Assembly (NCBI RefSeq): GCF_000805335.1
Contig: NZ_KN708638.1
Coordinates: forward strand, 4,084,645-4,131,841
Length of the DNA stretch: 47,197 bases
From: Streptomyces sp. CT34
Lineage (GTDB): Bacteria; Actinomycetota; Actinomycetes; Streptomycetales; Streptomycetaceae
Direction of reading: 5' to 3'
Shown: positions 32,599 through 39,917 of the stretch, piece by piece
Layout: every line of letters begins with the position of its first letter
Numbering within the stretch: position 1 is the first letter of the stretch
The notes under the pieces: generated by a model
Told to the model about the DNA's origin: nothing
What the model saw: the letters and a program-made list of their open reading frames with translations, nothing else
The model's database searches: none
Position numbers and translations under genes: made by a program

Positions 32599-33894
32599 AT
32601 GACCAACTCCACCCGCTTCGACCGCGGCCACACCGACGACCTGATGTCCTTCCTCGCCGCCAGCCCGTCGCCTTACCACGCGGTGGCGAACGCGGCGGAG
32701 CGGCTGGAGAAGGCCGGCTTCCGGCAGCTGGCGGAGACCGACGAGTGGGGCGGCGAGAGCGGTGGCAAGTATGTGCTGCGCGGCGGCGCCATCATCGCGT
32801 GGTACGTACCCGAGGGCGCGGGCGCCGCGACGCCCTACCGCATCGTCGGAGCGCACACCGACTCGCCCAATCTGCGCGTCAAGCCGATCCCGGACACCGG
32901 TTCCCGCGGCTGGCGGCAGATCGCCGTGGAGATCTACGGCGGCACGCTGCTCAACACCTGGCTCGACCGCGACCTGGGGCTCAGCGGCCGGGTGACGCTG
33001 CGCGACGGCAGCCACCGGCTGGTCAACGTGGACCGGCCGCTGCTGCGGGTGTCGCAACTCGCCGTCCACCTGGACCGCTCGGTGAACACCGAGGGGCTGA
33101 AGCTCGACAAGCAGCGCCATATGACGCCGATCTGGGGCCTCGGCGAGGTCGCCGAGGGCGATCTGATCTCGTTCGTGGCGGAGGAGATCGGCGTCCCGGC
33201 GGACGACGTCAAGGGCTGGGACCTGATGGTGCACAGCGTCGAGCCCCCCGCGTATCTGGGGCGCGACCGCGAGCTGGTCGCCGGGCCGCGGATGGACAAC
33301 CTGCTGTCCGTGCACGCCGGTACGGCCGCGCTCGCCGCGGCGGCAGCCGTCGGCAGCGCACTGACCGGCATCCCGGTGCTGGCCGCCTTCGACCACGAGG
33401 AGAACGGCAGCCAGTCGGACACCGGCGCCGACGGCCCGCTGCTCGGCACGGTGCTGGAGCGTTCGGTCTTCGCCCGCGGCGGTGCGTACGAGGACCGAGC
33501 GCGGGCCTTCGCCGGCACCGTCTGCCTGTCGTCCGACACCGGCCACGCCGTCCACCCCAACTACAGCGAGCGGCACGACCCCGGGCACCAACCGATGCCC
33601 AACGGCGGGCCGATCCTCAAGGTGAACGTCAACCAGCGGTATGCGACGGACGGCAGCGGGCGGGCGGTCTTCGCGGCGGCGTGCGAGCGCGCCGGTGTGC
33701 CCTGGCAGTCGTTCGTGTCCAACAACGCGATGCCGTGCGGCACCACGATCGGGCCGATCACCGCGGCCCGGCACGGCATCGCGACCGTCGACATCGGTGT
33801 GGCGATCCTGTCCATGCACTCGGCCCGCGAGCTGTGCGGCGCCCAGGACCCGTATCTGCTGGCGAACGCCCTGACGGCCTTCCTGGAGAGCTGA
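32599..33894 (+). CDS. apeB: M18 family aminopeptidase (aspartyl aminopeptidase type)
   Basis: A 431-residue dizinc peptidase removing N-terminal residues, typically Asp/Glu, from peptides in the cytoplasm. Metal ligands and active-site motifs are visible: VGAHTDSPNLRVKP (H86), GPRMDNLLSVH, AFDHEENGSQSDTGADGPLL and a final MHSARELCG. Length is typical. The ATG at 32599 has no ribosome-binding site; TATGCT at 32587-32592 sits six bases before it, consistent with a leaderless mRNA, although the -35 is poor. Its stop codon is one base from the TTG start of the SARP regulator, so the two genes form an operon, an unexpected pairing of a housekeeping peptidase and a pathway-type regulator. Confidence 0.92.
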   Translation: MTNSTRFDRGHTDDLMSFLAASPSPYHAVANAAERLEKAGFRQLAETDEWGGESGGKYVLRGGAIIAWYVPEGAGAATPYRIVGAHTDSPNLRVKPIPDTGSRGWRQIAVEIYGGTLLNTWLDRDLGLSGRVTLRDGSHRLVNVDRPLLRVSQLAVHLDRSVNTEGLKLDKQRHMTPIWGLGEVAEGDLISFVAEEIGVPADDVKGWDLMVHSVEPPAYLGRDRELVAGPRMDNLLSVHAGTAALAAAAAVGSALTGIPVLAAFDHEENGSQSDTGADGPLLGTVLERSVFARGGAYEDRARAFAGTVCLSSDTGHAVHPNYSERHDPGHQPMPNGGPILKVNVNQRYATDGSGRAVFAAACERAGVPWQSFVSNNAMPCGTTIGPITAARHGIATVDIGVAILSMHSARELCGAQDPYLLANALTAFLES

Positions 33895-33895
33895 G

Positions 33896-35854
33896 TTGGA
33901 ATTCTCACTGCTCGGCCCGATCGCCGTGACGACCGGCTCAGGGGAGCTGTCGCTCGGGCCCGCCAAACGGCGCAGTGTGCTGGCGCTGCTGCTTCTGCAG
34001 CCCAACACCACCGTTCCGCTGGAGCAGTTGATCGACTCCCTGTGGGAGGGCGAGCCGCCCGAGCACGCCCGTACGGTCGTCCAGGGGCATGTCTCGCGGC
34101 TGCGCGCGACGCTGGCCGCGGGCGGCGCCGAGACGTACGGCATCGAGCTGGCCACGCACGGCTCCGCCTATCTGCTGCGGCTGCCGGAGCAGTTGATCGA
34201 CGCGCACCGCTTCAGTGAACTGGTGGCGCTGGCACGTCCGGAGGCGGCACCGGCCGACGCCGTGCCGCTGCTGCGCGAGGCGCTGGGGCTGTGGCGCGGG
34301 CCCGCGCTGACCGGTACGGTCACCAGCCCGCCCTTCGCCGCCGCCGCGCATGCGCTGGAGGAGCGCCGGCTGACCGCCGTCGAGGCTCTGGCGCGGGCCC
34401 ATAGCGCGCTCGGCGAGCACGAACAGGCCGCGGCGATCCTCTACTCCGCGGCCGTCAACCACCCGCTGCGGGAAGGTCTGATCGCGGCGCTGATGCGGGC
34501 GCTGTTCCGTACGGGGCGGCAGTCCGACGCGCTGGAGTGGTTCCACCGCACCCGGCGGCTGCTCAACGAGGAGCTGGGTGTGGACCCCGGCGAGCGGCTG
34601 CGCGAGGCGTACGAGGAGATTCTCCGTGCGGAGGCGGCGGGCCGCGGCCGGAAGGCGGCGCCCGCGGGCGGGTCGTCGTTTCACGTGAAACACGGGCAGG
34701 AGAAGCCGCCGTCCGCGGACGCAGCCGGTGCGGCTCCCGCGGACGCCACGACGACGGGAACGGGCAGCGGGGCCGGGCGGACCGGTACGGCACCGCGGCT
34801 GCTGCCCCGGCCGCCCGCCCGCTTCCTGGGCCGGGAGGGCCAACTCGGCGCACTGACCGATGCGTTGACGGACCGTACGACCGGCGAGAGTCCGCTCGCG
34901 GTGGTCGCCGGACCGGCCGGTGCCGGCAAGACCGCATGCGCCGTGCAGTGGGCGCATCTGCATGCCGGGGCCTTCCCCGACGGGCAGCTCTTCGCCGACC
35001 TGCGCGGTTTCGGCGAGGGCGACGAGGCGGCGCCGGCCGAGATCCTGCGCGACTTCCTGCTGGCACTGGGCACCCCGCCCGAGCGGGTGCCCGGCTCCGC
35101 GCAGGCCGCCTCGGCGCTGTTCCGCTCGCTGGTCGCCGACCGCCGGCTGCTGGTCGTCCTCGACAACGCGCGGAGTTCGGCGCAGGTGCGCCCGCTGCTG
35201 CCCGGCGGCCCGCACTGCGCCACGGTCGTCACCAGCCGCAGCCGGCTCGACGGGCTGGTCGCCACGGACTGTGCCCGGCCGGTGAGCGTCCAGGCGCTCG
35301 GCCACGAGGAGGGCGCGGCACTGCTCGGCGCCATGCTCGGGCCGGAGCGGGTCGCGGAAGACCCGGCCGCTGCCGAGGAGTTGGTGGCGCTGTGCGACGG
35401 GCTACCGCTGGCGCTGCGGGCCGCCGCCGCCCAGCTGACCGCCCGGCCACGCTGGAAGCTGGCCCGGCTGGCCGCGGCGCTGCGCGACGAGCGGCGGCGG
35501 CTGGCGCTGCTGTCGGCGGAGGACACCGGGATCGCGGCGGCGCTGCGGATGTCGGTCGCCCGGCTGTCGGCGGATGACGCCCGGCTGCTGAGCGCGCTGG
35601 CGACCAGCGCCGACGGCCATCTCAACGCGTCCGTGGCGGCGGCGCTCGCCGGATACGACCCCGAGCGCACCCAGGACGGCCTGGAGCGGCTGGCCGAGAT
35701 GCATCTGGTGGACGAAGAGGCCACCGATGTCTACACAATCAGTACGCTGACGCAGCTGTTCGCGCGCGATGAGCGCGGTGAACGCGGTGAGGGTGATGAG
35801 GGGCGCGGTGGGAAGAGCGGGCAGGGCGAGGGTGCCGAGGGCGGCGCCGGCTGA
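33896..35854 (+). CDS. SARP-family transcriptional activator with NB-ARC domain (AfsR-like, no TPR)
   Basis: A 652-residue regulator. Residues 1-95 form an OmpR-like winged helix (LSLGPAKRRSVLALLLLQPN, HVSRLRATL), 100-245 a bacterial transcriptional activation domain (WRGPALTG, EERRLTAVEALARAHSALGEH, EELGVDPGERLREAYEEIL), 246-305 a low-complexity linker, and 310-560 an NB-ARC ATPase with P-loop GPAGAGKTACAVQW near 339-352 and LLVVLDNARSSAQV. The TPR region of AfsR is absent, and the tail is Gly/Glu-rich. It starts at TTG 33896, supported by GGAGAG and coupling to the aminopeptidase stop. A perfect parS lies in the linker and encodes SFHVKH. Such regulators bind 11-bp-spaced heptamer repeats; one such pair lies just downstream. 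Confidence 0.9.
   Translation: MEFSLLGPIAVTTGSGELSLGPAKRRSVLALLLLQPNTTVPLEQLIDSLWEGEPPEHARTVVQGHVSRLRATLAAGGAETYGIELATHGSAYLLRLPEQLIDAHRFSELVALARPEAAPADAVPLLREALGLWRGPALTGTVTSPPFAAAAHALEERRLTAVEALARAHSALGEHEQAAAILYSAAVNHPLREGLIAALMRALFRTGRQSDALEWFHRTRRLLNEELGVDPGERLREAYEEILRAEAAGRGRKAAPAGGSSFHVKHGQEKPPSADAAGAAPADATTTGTGSGAGRTGTAPRLLPRPPARFLGREGQLGALTDALTDRTTGESPLAVVAGPAGAGKTACAVQWAHLHAGAFPDGQLFADLRGFGEGDEAAPAEILRDFLLALGTPPERVPGSAQAASALFRSLVADRRLLVVLDNARSSAQVRPLLPGGPHCATVVTSRSRLDGLVATDCARPVSVQALGHEEGAALLGAMLGPERVAEDPAAAEELVALCDGLPLALRAAAAQLTARPRWKLARLAAALRDERRRLALLSAEDTGIAAALRMSVARLSADDARLLSALATSADGHLNASVAAALAGYDPERTQDGLERLAEMHLVDEEATDVYTISTLTQLFARDERGERGEGDEGRGGKSGQGEGAEGGAG
34678..34691. other. 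parS: parS site, perfect consensus, inside the SARP coding sequence
   Basis: Perfect GTTTCACGTGAAAC in frame within the linker between the SARP and NB-ARC domains. It is the only perfect parS in this window that lies inside a gene. Confidence 0.95.
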
Positions 35855-35877
35855 GCACCGCGGCGGCGGACGGCGGC

Positions 35878-35895
35878 CGTTAGGCAAGCGTTAGT
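35878..35895. promoter_or_regulatory. SARP-type heptamer direct repeats (CGTTAGG-N4-CGTTAGT)
   Basis: CGTTAGG at 35878 and CGTTAGT at 35889 repeat with an exact 11-bp period, the known geometry of SARP (and OmpR-type) binding sites. The pair lies 23 bases after the SARP stop codon and about 125 bases upstream of the DUF4232 lipoprotein start. A clear -10 box at the usual distance is not visible. Confidence 0.55.
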
Positions 35896-36018
35896 GGCAC
35901 GCCAGCGGCTGGCGGCAGTCTTGTGGACGGACCGCAGGACAACCAGGCCGGGCGGGGCGCGTCCGGCCGCACCGCAGAGCGCACCGCACGGCGCGCTGCC
36001 CACCGGGGAGAGACCGAC

Positions 36019-36831
36019 ATGCCGCACACCGATGCCCGCACCCGCACCGCCCGTACGCCCCGTGCCGCCGGCCGCCGTACGCTGCGGGTCGCGGCGGCCG
36101 GGCTGACCGCGGTCGCCGCGCTCACGCTCACCGCCTGCGGCCAGGACAACCCGCTGAAGACCAGCGCCGCCAAGCCGTTCAACCCGGCGCCCCAGGACTC
36201 CAAGGACCCGGCGGCCAACGGCGCGAAGGGCACGCAGGACGCCAACGCCTCGGTGAGCGGCGGCAAGAGCGCCCCGGCGGGCAAGGCGTCCGGTGGCCGC
36301 GACGGCAACGCGACCGTGACGGACAGCTCGGCCGGCGCCGCCGGGCAGCGCGGCCCGCATGCACCGGGCGGGTCCACCGCCGGCCGGGGCCGGGGCGCGG
36401 GCGGCGGGCACATCGCCTGCGACGCCGCCCGGATCCGCATCGTGGCGAAGCCGCTGACCCGGCCGATCAACCATCTGCTGCTGGAGGCCACCAACACCTC
36501 CGGGACCACCTGCGACCTCCACGCCGCCCCGTTCCTGCGGTTCGACGACGCGCAGGCGCCGGTCCCGGACCTGCCGGACAGCAAGCCGCAGGCCGTGGTC
36601 ACCCTCGCGCCGGGCCGGTCCGGCTATGCCGGGGTGCTGACGTCCGGTGCCGACGGCGGTGCGCACGGCCGCACGGTGACCTCGCTGTCCGTCAGTCTCG
36701 CGGGCCGCGACGGCGGGGGCGGCACCGGCGGCACGGCGAAGGTGGCGCTGCCGGGCGGCTCGGCTTACCTCGACGACAGCGCCCGGGTGTCGTACTGGCA
36801 GGCGGACCCGGGCGACGCGGCCTCCTGGTAG
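36019..36831 (+). CDS. DUF4232-domain lipoprotein
   Basis: A 270-residue exported protein. The N-terminus has a basic region, a hydrophobic core and the lipobox LTAC with Cys40, giving a long lipoprotein signal. Residues 41-130 form a Gly/Ala/Asp-rich disordered linker. The C-terminal domain (about 135-265) is DUF4232-like, with two cysteines (HIACDAARIRI and TTCDLHAAPFL) and the pattern N-x-SG-x-TCDL plus PQAVVTLAPGRSGYAGV. GGGGAGAG precedes the ATG at 36019. Function is unknown. A second DUF4232 lipoprotein lies at 39272. Direct heptamer repeats upstream suggest control by the neighbouring SARP or an OmpR-type regulator. Confidence 0.82.
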   Translation: MPHTDARTRTARTPRAAGRRTLRVAAAGLTAVAALTLTACGQDNPLKTSAAKPFNPAPQDSKDPAANGAKGTQDANASVSGGKSAPAGKASGGRDGNATVTDSSAGAAGQRGPHAPGGSTAGRGRGAGGGHIACDAARIRIVAKPLTRPINHLLLEATNTSGTTCDLHAAPFLRFDDAQAPVPDLPDSKPQAVVTLAPGRSGYAGVLTSGADGGAHGRTVTSLSVSLAGRDGGGGTGGTAKVALPGGSAYLDDSARVSYWQADPGDAASW

Positions 36832-36854
36832 GCCGGCCCGCCTCCTGGCAGGCC
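36821..36854. repeat. Short tandem duplication across a stop codon
   Basis: CCTCCTGGTAGGCC (36821-36834) and CCTCCTGGCAGGCC (36841-36854) repeat with a 20-base period. The first copy contains the stop codon of the DUF4232 gene; in the second copy one base change removes it. Confidence 0.7.
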
Positions 36855-36874
36855 ATCCGCCGCTCCCTTGAGCA

Positions 36875-36907
36875 GGGCGCCCGCGACTCCCCCCGCGGGC
36901 GCCCTTT
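36875..36907 (+). terminator. Hairpin terminator after DUF4232 lipoprotein gene
   Basis: An 11-bp perfect stem (36875-36885 with 36894-36904) followed by TTT. The remaining bases to the next gene (to 37191) are very G/C-rich, contain one perfect palindrome at 37085, and show no further gene. Confidence 0.78.
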
Positions 36908-37084
36908 CCGCTGCCGCCGCGCGGGCCGGCCGGGCGGCCACCGCACGGTTCGCGGCCGGCCGCCGGGCGGCCTCGGACCGGCGGCGGCTGTCCCGTCATG
37001 TCCCACGACGCCCGCCCGGTGTCCCGCATCGCCGCCCCGCCCCGCCGCATCCGTGCAGCTCACAGCGGTGCGCGGCGGTCGGTA

Positions 37085-37098
37085 CGTCCCATGGGACG
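37085..37098. promoter_or_regulatory. Perfect 14-bp palindrome CGTCCCATGGGACG upstream of NlpC-like gene
   Basis: An uninterrupted 14-bp palindrome 93 bases before the start codon of the secreted NlpC/P60-like gene. The position suits an operator. I do not recognise the binding protein. Confidence 0.4.
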
Positions 37099-37191
37099 CG
37101 GACCGGCGGGCCCGTGCCGTGCGCCCGCCCCACCATGGTCTCCGTCGCCGCAACCGGCCATCCGGGCCGGACCGATTCGGAGGGAACCGGC

Positions 37192-38085
37192 ATGGACGAG
37201 CACGGCACCACGTACCCGGGGGACCGCACAACCCCCGCGGCCGGCAGGGCATCCGCGATCCGCCGGACCGTGGTGCGCCGGGCGCTGCCGGCGGTCGCCG
37301 TGGCCGGCATCGGCGTCGCCGGGATCGCGGGGGTCGCGCACGGCAGCGAGACCGCGTCCCCGGAAACCGCCACCGCCGGCTTTCCGACCTGGGGCACCCA
37401 ATGGATCGTGCACGCCACGGCCGACACCGCTTCCCCCGCGGTCGCAATGATCAACAAGACCGCGGCGGGCCAGGACCGGATCACCGCCGACTACCAGGTC
37501 GACACCGGGCACCGGGTGTGCGAGGGCAGCGCCTGCTCGACGTACCTGGCGCATCTGACCGGACCGGTCAGCGGGTTCCTCAGCGTGGTCTCGGTGGCCA
37601 TCCCGCAGGACCGGCTGCCGGGCATACCGGTCCGCGGCGCGCCCCCGCACCCCGGCCGCAGCCGCCAGGAGGTGCTGGCGCGCGCCGCGACCTGGCTGAC
37701 CGCCGACCACGGCTCCCAGGTCCCGTACAGCCAGGTCAAGTACTGGACGGACGGCTACCGCCAGGACTGCTCGGGCTATGCGTCGATGGCCCTCGGGCTG
37801 CCGGCGCCGGGCACCAACACCGTGGGGCTGGCCACCGACCGCGGCCTGACCCGGCCGATATCGCTCGGCGCACTCAAGCCCGGCGACCTGCTCATCGACG
37901 CGATCGGCGACCACAACAGCCGGCATGTCGTGATCTTCGAGAAGTGGAACAACGCCGCGCACTCCTCGTATACCGCGTTCGAGCAGCGCGGTGGCCATGG
38001 CACCGATCACCGGAGCCTGACCTACGGACTGCCGGGCGGCGACGCCCGGTTCAGGCCCTACCGTCCCGTGGAGTTCGGCGACTGA
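37192..38085 (+). CDS. Secreted NlpC/P60-like hydrolase domain protein
   Basis: A 297-residue exported protein with a signal peptide (Arg-rich start, hydrophobic 31-50, and cleavage probably after VAHGSETA). The C-terminal half (about 160-295) has the layout of a papain-like NlpC/P60 peptidase: YRQDCSGYASMALGLP with nucleophile Cys193, and SRHVVIFEKW with His245, separated by a GDLLIDAIGD segment. NlpC/P60 enzymes cleave peptidoglycan stem peptides. The middle region contains two cysteines near 110 and 115. GGAGGG precedes the ATG at 37192. It is flanked by DUF4232 lipoproteins and a transmembrane HTH protein, all pointing to the cell envelope. Confidence 0.82.
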   Translation: MDEHGTTYPGDRTTPAAGRASAIRRTVVRRALPAVAVAGIGVAGIAGVAHGSETASPETATAGFPTWGTQWIVHATADTASPAVAMINKTAAGQDRITADYQVDTGHRVCEGSACSTYLAHLTGPVSGFLSVVSVAIPQDRLPGIPVRGAPPHPGRSRQEVLARAATWLTADHGSQVPYSQVKYWTDGYRQDCSGYASMALGLPAPGTNTVGLATDRGLTRPISLGALKPGDLLIDAIGDHNSRHVVIFEKWNNAAHSSYTAFEQRGGHGTDHRSLTYGLPGGDARFRPYRPVEFGD

Positions 38086-38176
38086 CCCGATTCGGGGGCG
38101 CGTTCCGGGATGGATCCGGGACGCGGAATCTGTTGCAACTTCACAGAGCGGTCCGGATTCGTTCCGGATCGCGTAA

Positions 38177-38217
38177 CGAGGGGCACTTCCGTCACAGGGG
38201 AGCGGAAGTGCCCCTCG
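38177..38217. terminator. Very strong hairpin just upstream of the transmembrane HTH gene
   Basis: A 15-bp perfect stem (38177-38191 with 38203-38217) with an 11-base loop. It is 91 bases after the NlpC-like stop and ends only 24 bases before the next start codon. It could terminate the upstream gene or act as an attenuator or operator for the HTH gene. Confidence 0.7.
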
Positions 38218-38241
38218 CGCGCGCATGTCCGCTGTGCTGGA

Positions 38242-39129
38242 ATGCGAGACGTGCCTGGCCATGAGAACGACGCTGCAAAAAACCGCCGCAAGCCACTGGC
38301 CCCGCTTCCCGCCGAACTCTCCGGGCCTGTACGGGACTTCGTCGCCGCCCTGCGCCGGATGCACGGCGAACTGGGCTACAGCCTTCAGGAGTTGTCGGGA
38401 CGGCTGCCCGCCAGCCGGTCGTCCCTCTCGCGCTATCTGCGCGGCCAGAGCCTGCCCGACGAGCGGCTGCTGGTGCAGTGGTGCAAGCTCTCGTTCACCG
38501 GTGAGGACCGGATGCCCACGCTGGTGGAGCTGCTGCACCGCGCCCAGGAGGCGGCGGACGTCCCGCCGGTGCGCGCCCCGGAACCCGGCGACGCGGCCGG
38601 GCCGGGGCCCGGTGACCGGACGGACCCGGCATGGACGAGCACGGCACCGGCCCGGCGCCGGCTGCGGCTGCTGCTCGCCGCGCTCTGCACCGCCGCCGTA
38701 CTCGGCGGTGCCGCCTTCGCCGTCCTGGCACTGACCGGCCCGGACCGCGGGGGTGCGCGGGAGGGCGGCGGCCGGGCACCGGCCGCGGTGAGCGCGTCGA
38801 CCGGCACCGGATCCGCCATGATCACGGTCAACAACGTCGAACGCGCCTGCCGGCACAGCCGCAGCGACTACTGCGGGCTCGGGCTGGCCCGCGATCCGTA
38901 CGCGCCGTATCTGCCGCCCAATATCGTGGACCATGTCTGGCACGGCGATGTGCTGCACGCGGTCTGCGAGGTCGCCAACGGTGTCACCGTCACCGATGAG
39001 ATGGGCGGGCACAGCAGTATCTGGTTCCGCGTCGACCACGGAGGCGGGCAGGTCTGGGTACCGGGCATCCGAATCCGTCCGGAGCAGCTGACCAACGCCC
39101 AACTGCCGCGCTGCCGGGACGGATCGTGA
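38242..39129 (+). CDS. Transmembrane protein with cytoplasmic XRE-type HTH and extracytoplasmic domain
   Basis: A 295-residue protein. Residues 31-82 form a helix-turn-helix of the XRE type (FVAALRRMHGELGYSLQELSGRLPASRSSLSRYLRGQ), then a Pro/Gly linker, one transmembrane helix (141-165), and a C-terminal extracytoplasmic domain of about 110 residues with four cysteines (ERACRHSRSDYCGLG, AVCEVANG, LPRCRDGS). This is the layout of a one-component membrane sensor or a HTH-anchored envelope protein. The start is the ATG at 38242, or possibly the GTG at 38251; no ribosome-binding site is clear. It lies between the NlpC-like gene and a DUF4232 lipoprotein. The ligand and target are unknown. Confidence 0.7.
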   Translation: MRDVPGHENDAAKNRRKPLAPLPAELSGPVRDFVAALRRMHGELGYSLQELSGRLPASRSSLSRYLRGQSLPDERLLVQWCKLSFTGEDRMPTLVELLHRAQEAADVPPVRAPEPGDAAGPGPGDRTDPAWTSTAPARRRLRLLLAALCTAAVLGGAAFAVLALTGPDRGGAREGGGRAPAAVSASTGTGSAMITVNNVERACRHSRSDYCGLGLARDPYAPYLPPNIVDHVWHGDVLHAVCEVANGVTVTDEMGGHSSIWFRVDHGGGQVWVPGIRIRPEQLTNAQLPRCRDGS

Positions 39130-39271
39130 AGGTCCGGCCGTATCCCGTCCCCCCGTACGGATACCGGCCCGAAGCGCACCCGTCCTGTTCACCTGAGCCC
39201 CGGTGACTATCGTGGCGATGCCATGACAGACGGAGATACCCGACCGCCGTGACTCCCAGGGGGAACCTCTC

Positions 39272-39883
39272 ATGACCGCACGCCGCACCCGCCGCCGCTC
39301 CGCCGCCTACGCCGCGCTGGCCCTCGGACTCGTCGGCCCGCTGGCCCTGACCGGCTGCAAGGGCTCGAAAACCCACCGGAGTTCGTCCTCGTCCTCCGCG
39401 GGCGGCAAGAGCAGGCACCGCGTCATCGGCGGTGCGGGCACCACGGCCCATCGCAACCGCCATGTGTCGAACTGCTCGCTCTCCACGTCCCGGCTCCAGT
39501 TCGGCCAGCAGACGGGGCCCAAGGGGTACGTCACCGTGCGGTACCGGAACTCCTCCGGCACGCTGAGCTGCACGCTGTACGGCGCACCGCTGCTGTCCTT
39601 CAACCAGGCGAAGACCCCGCTGCCGCCGGTGCGGGCGGGCTCCAACCACCAGGTCACCCTCCGCCCCCGCGACACCGCCTACGCGGTCATCCCGACCGAC
39701 ACCCCCGCCGCGCTGGGCACCCGGCAGGAGAACGTGGCCATCCGGTTCGCGCGGTCCACCGGGTCGCCGGTGACGTTCGACTTCGCCGAGAAGCGCGATG
39801 TCATCTCCGTCGGCCGGAGCAAGGTCAGCGACTGGAACAGCAGCCTCTCGGGCGCCAAGCTGGAGGCCGGCGTCGGCAGTTGA
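39272..39883 (+). CDS. DUF4232-domain lipoprotein
   Basis: A 203-residue exported protein with a basic, hydrophobic lipoprotein signal and lipobox LTGC (Cys29), a short Ser/Lys/His-rich linker (30-64), and a DUF4232-type domain (about 65-200) with cysteines in VSNCSLSTSRLQFGQQ and GTLSCTLYGAPLLSF. The domain plan parallels that of the protein at 36019, but the linker is shorter and the pI is higher. GGGGGAA precedes the ATG. Function is unknown. A TATCGT hexamer at about 39213-39218 may be its -10 box. Confidence 0.8.
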   Translation: MTARRTRRRSAAYAALALGLVGPLALTGCKGSKTHRSSSSSSAGGKSRHRVIGGAGTTAHRNRHVSNCSLSTSRLQFGQQTGPKGYVTVRYRNSSGTLSCTLYGAPLLSFNQAKTPLPPVRAGSNHQVTLRPRDTAYAVIPTDTPAALGTRQENVAIRFARSTGSPVTFDFAEKRDVISVGRSKVSDWNSSLSGAKLEAGVGS

Positions 39884-39917
39884 TCCCACACGGGCGGCCC
39901 CGGCTCCCGCGCCGGGG

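Noticed and set aside
33896..35854. SARP regulator plus MFS exporters as evidence for an antibiotic biosynthetic cluster
   Set aside because: No polyketide, peptide or other biosynthetic core genes are present; the surroundings are housekeeping and envelope genes.
36905..37191. ydaO-type (c-di-AMP) riboswitch upstream of the NlpC-like gene
   Set aside because: Such riboswitches precede some Streptomyces wall-hydrolase genes, but I could not recognise the conserved core. The region is too G/C-rich and irregular, with only one palindrome.
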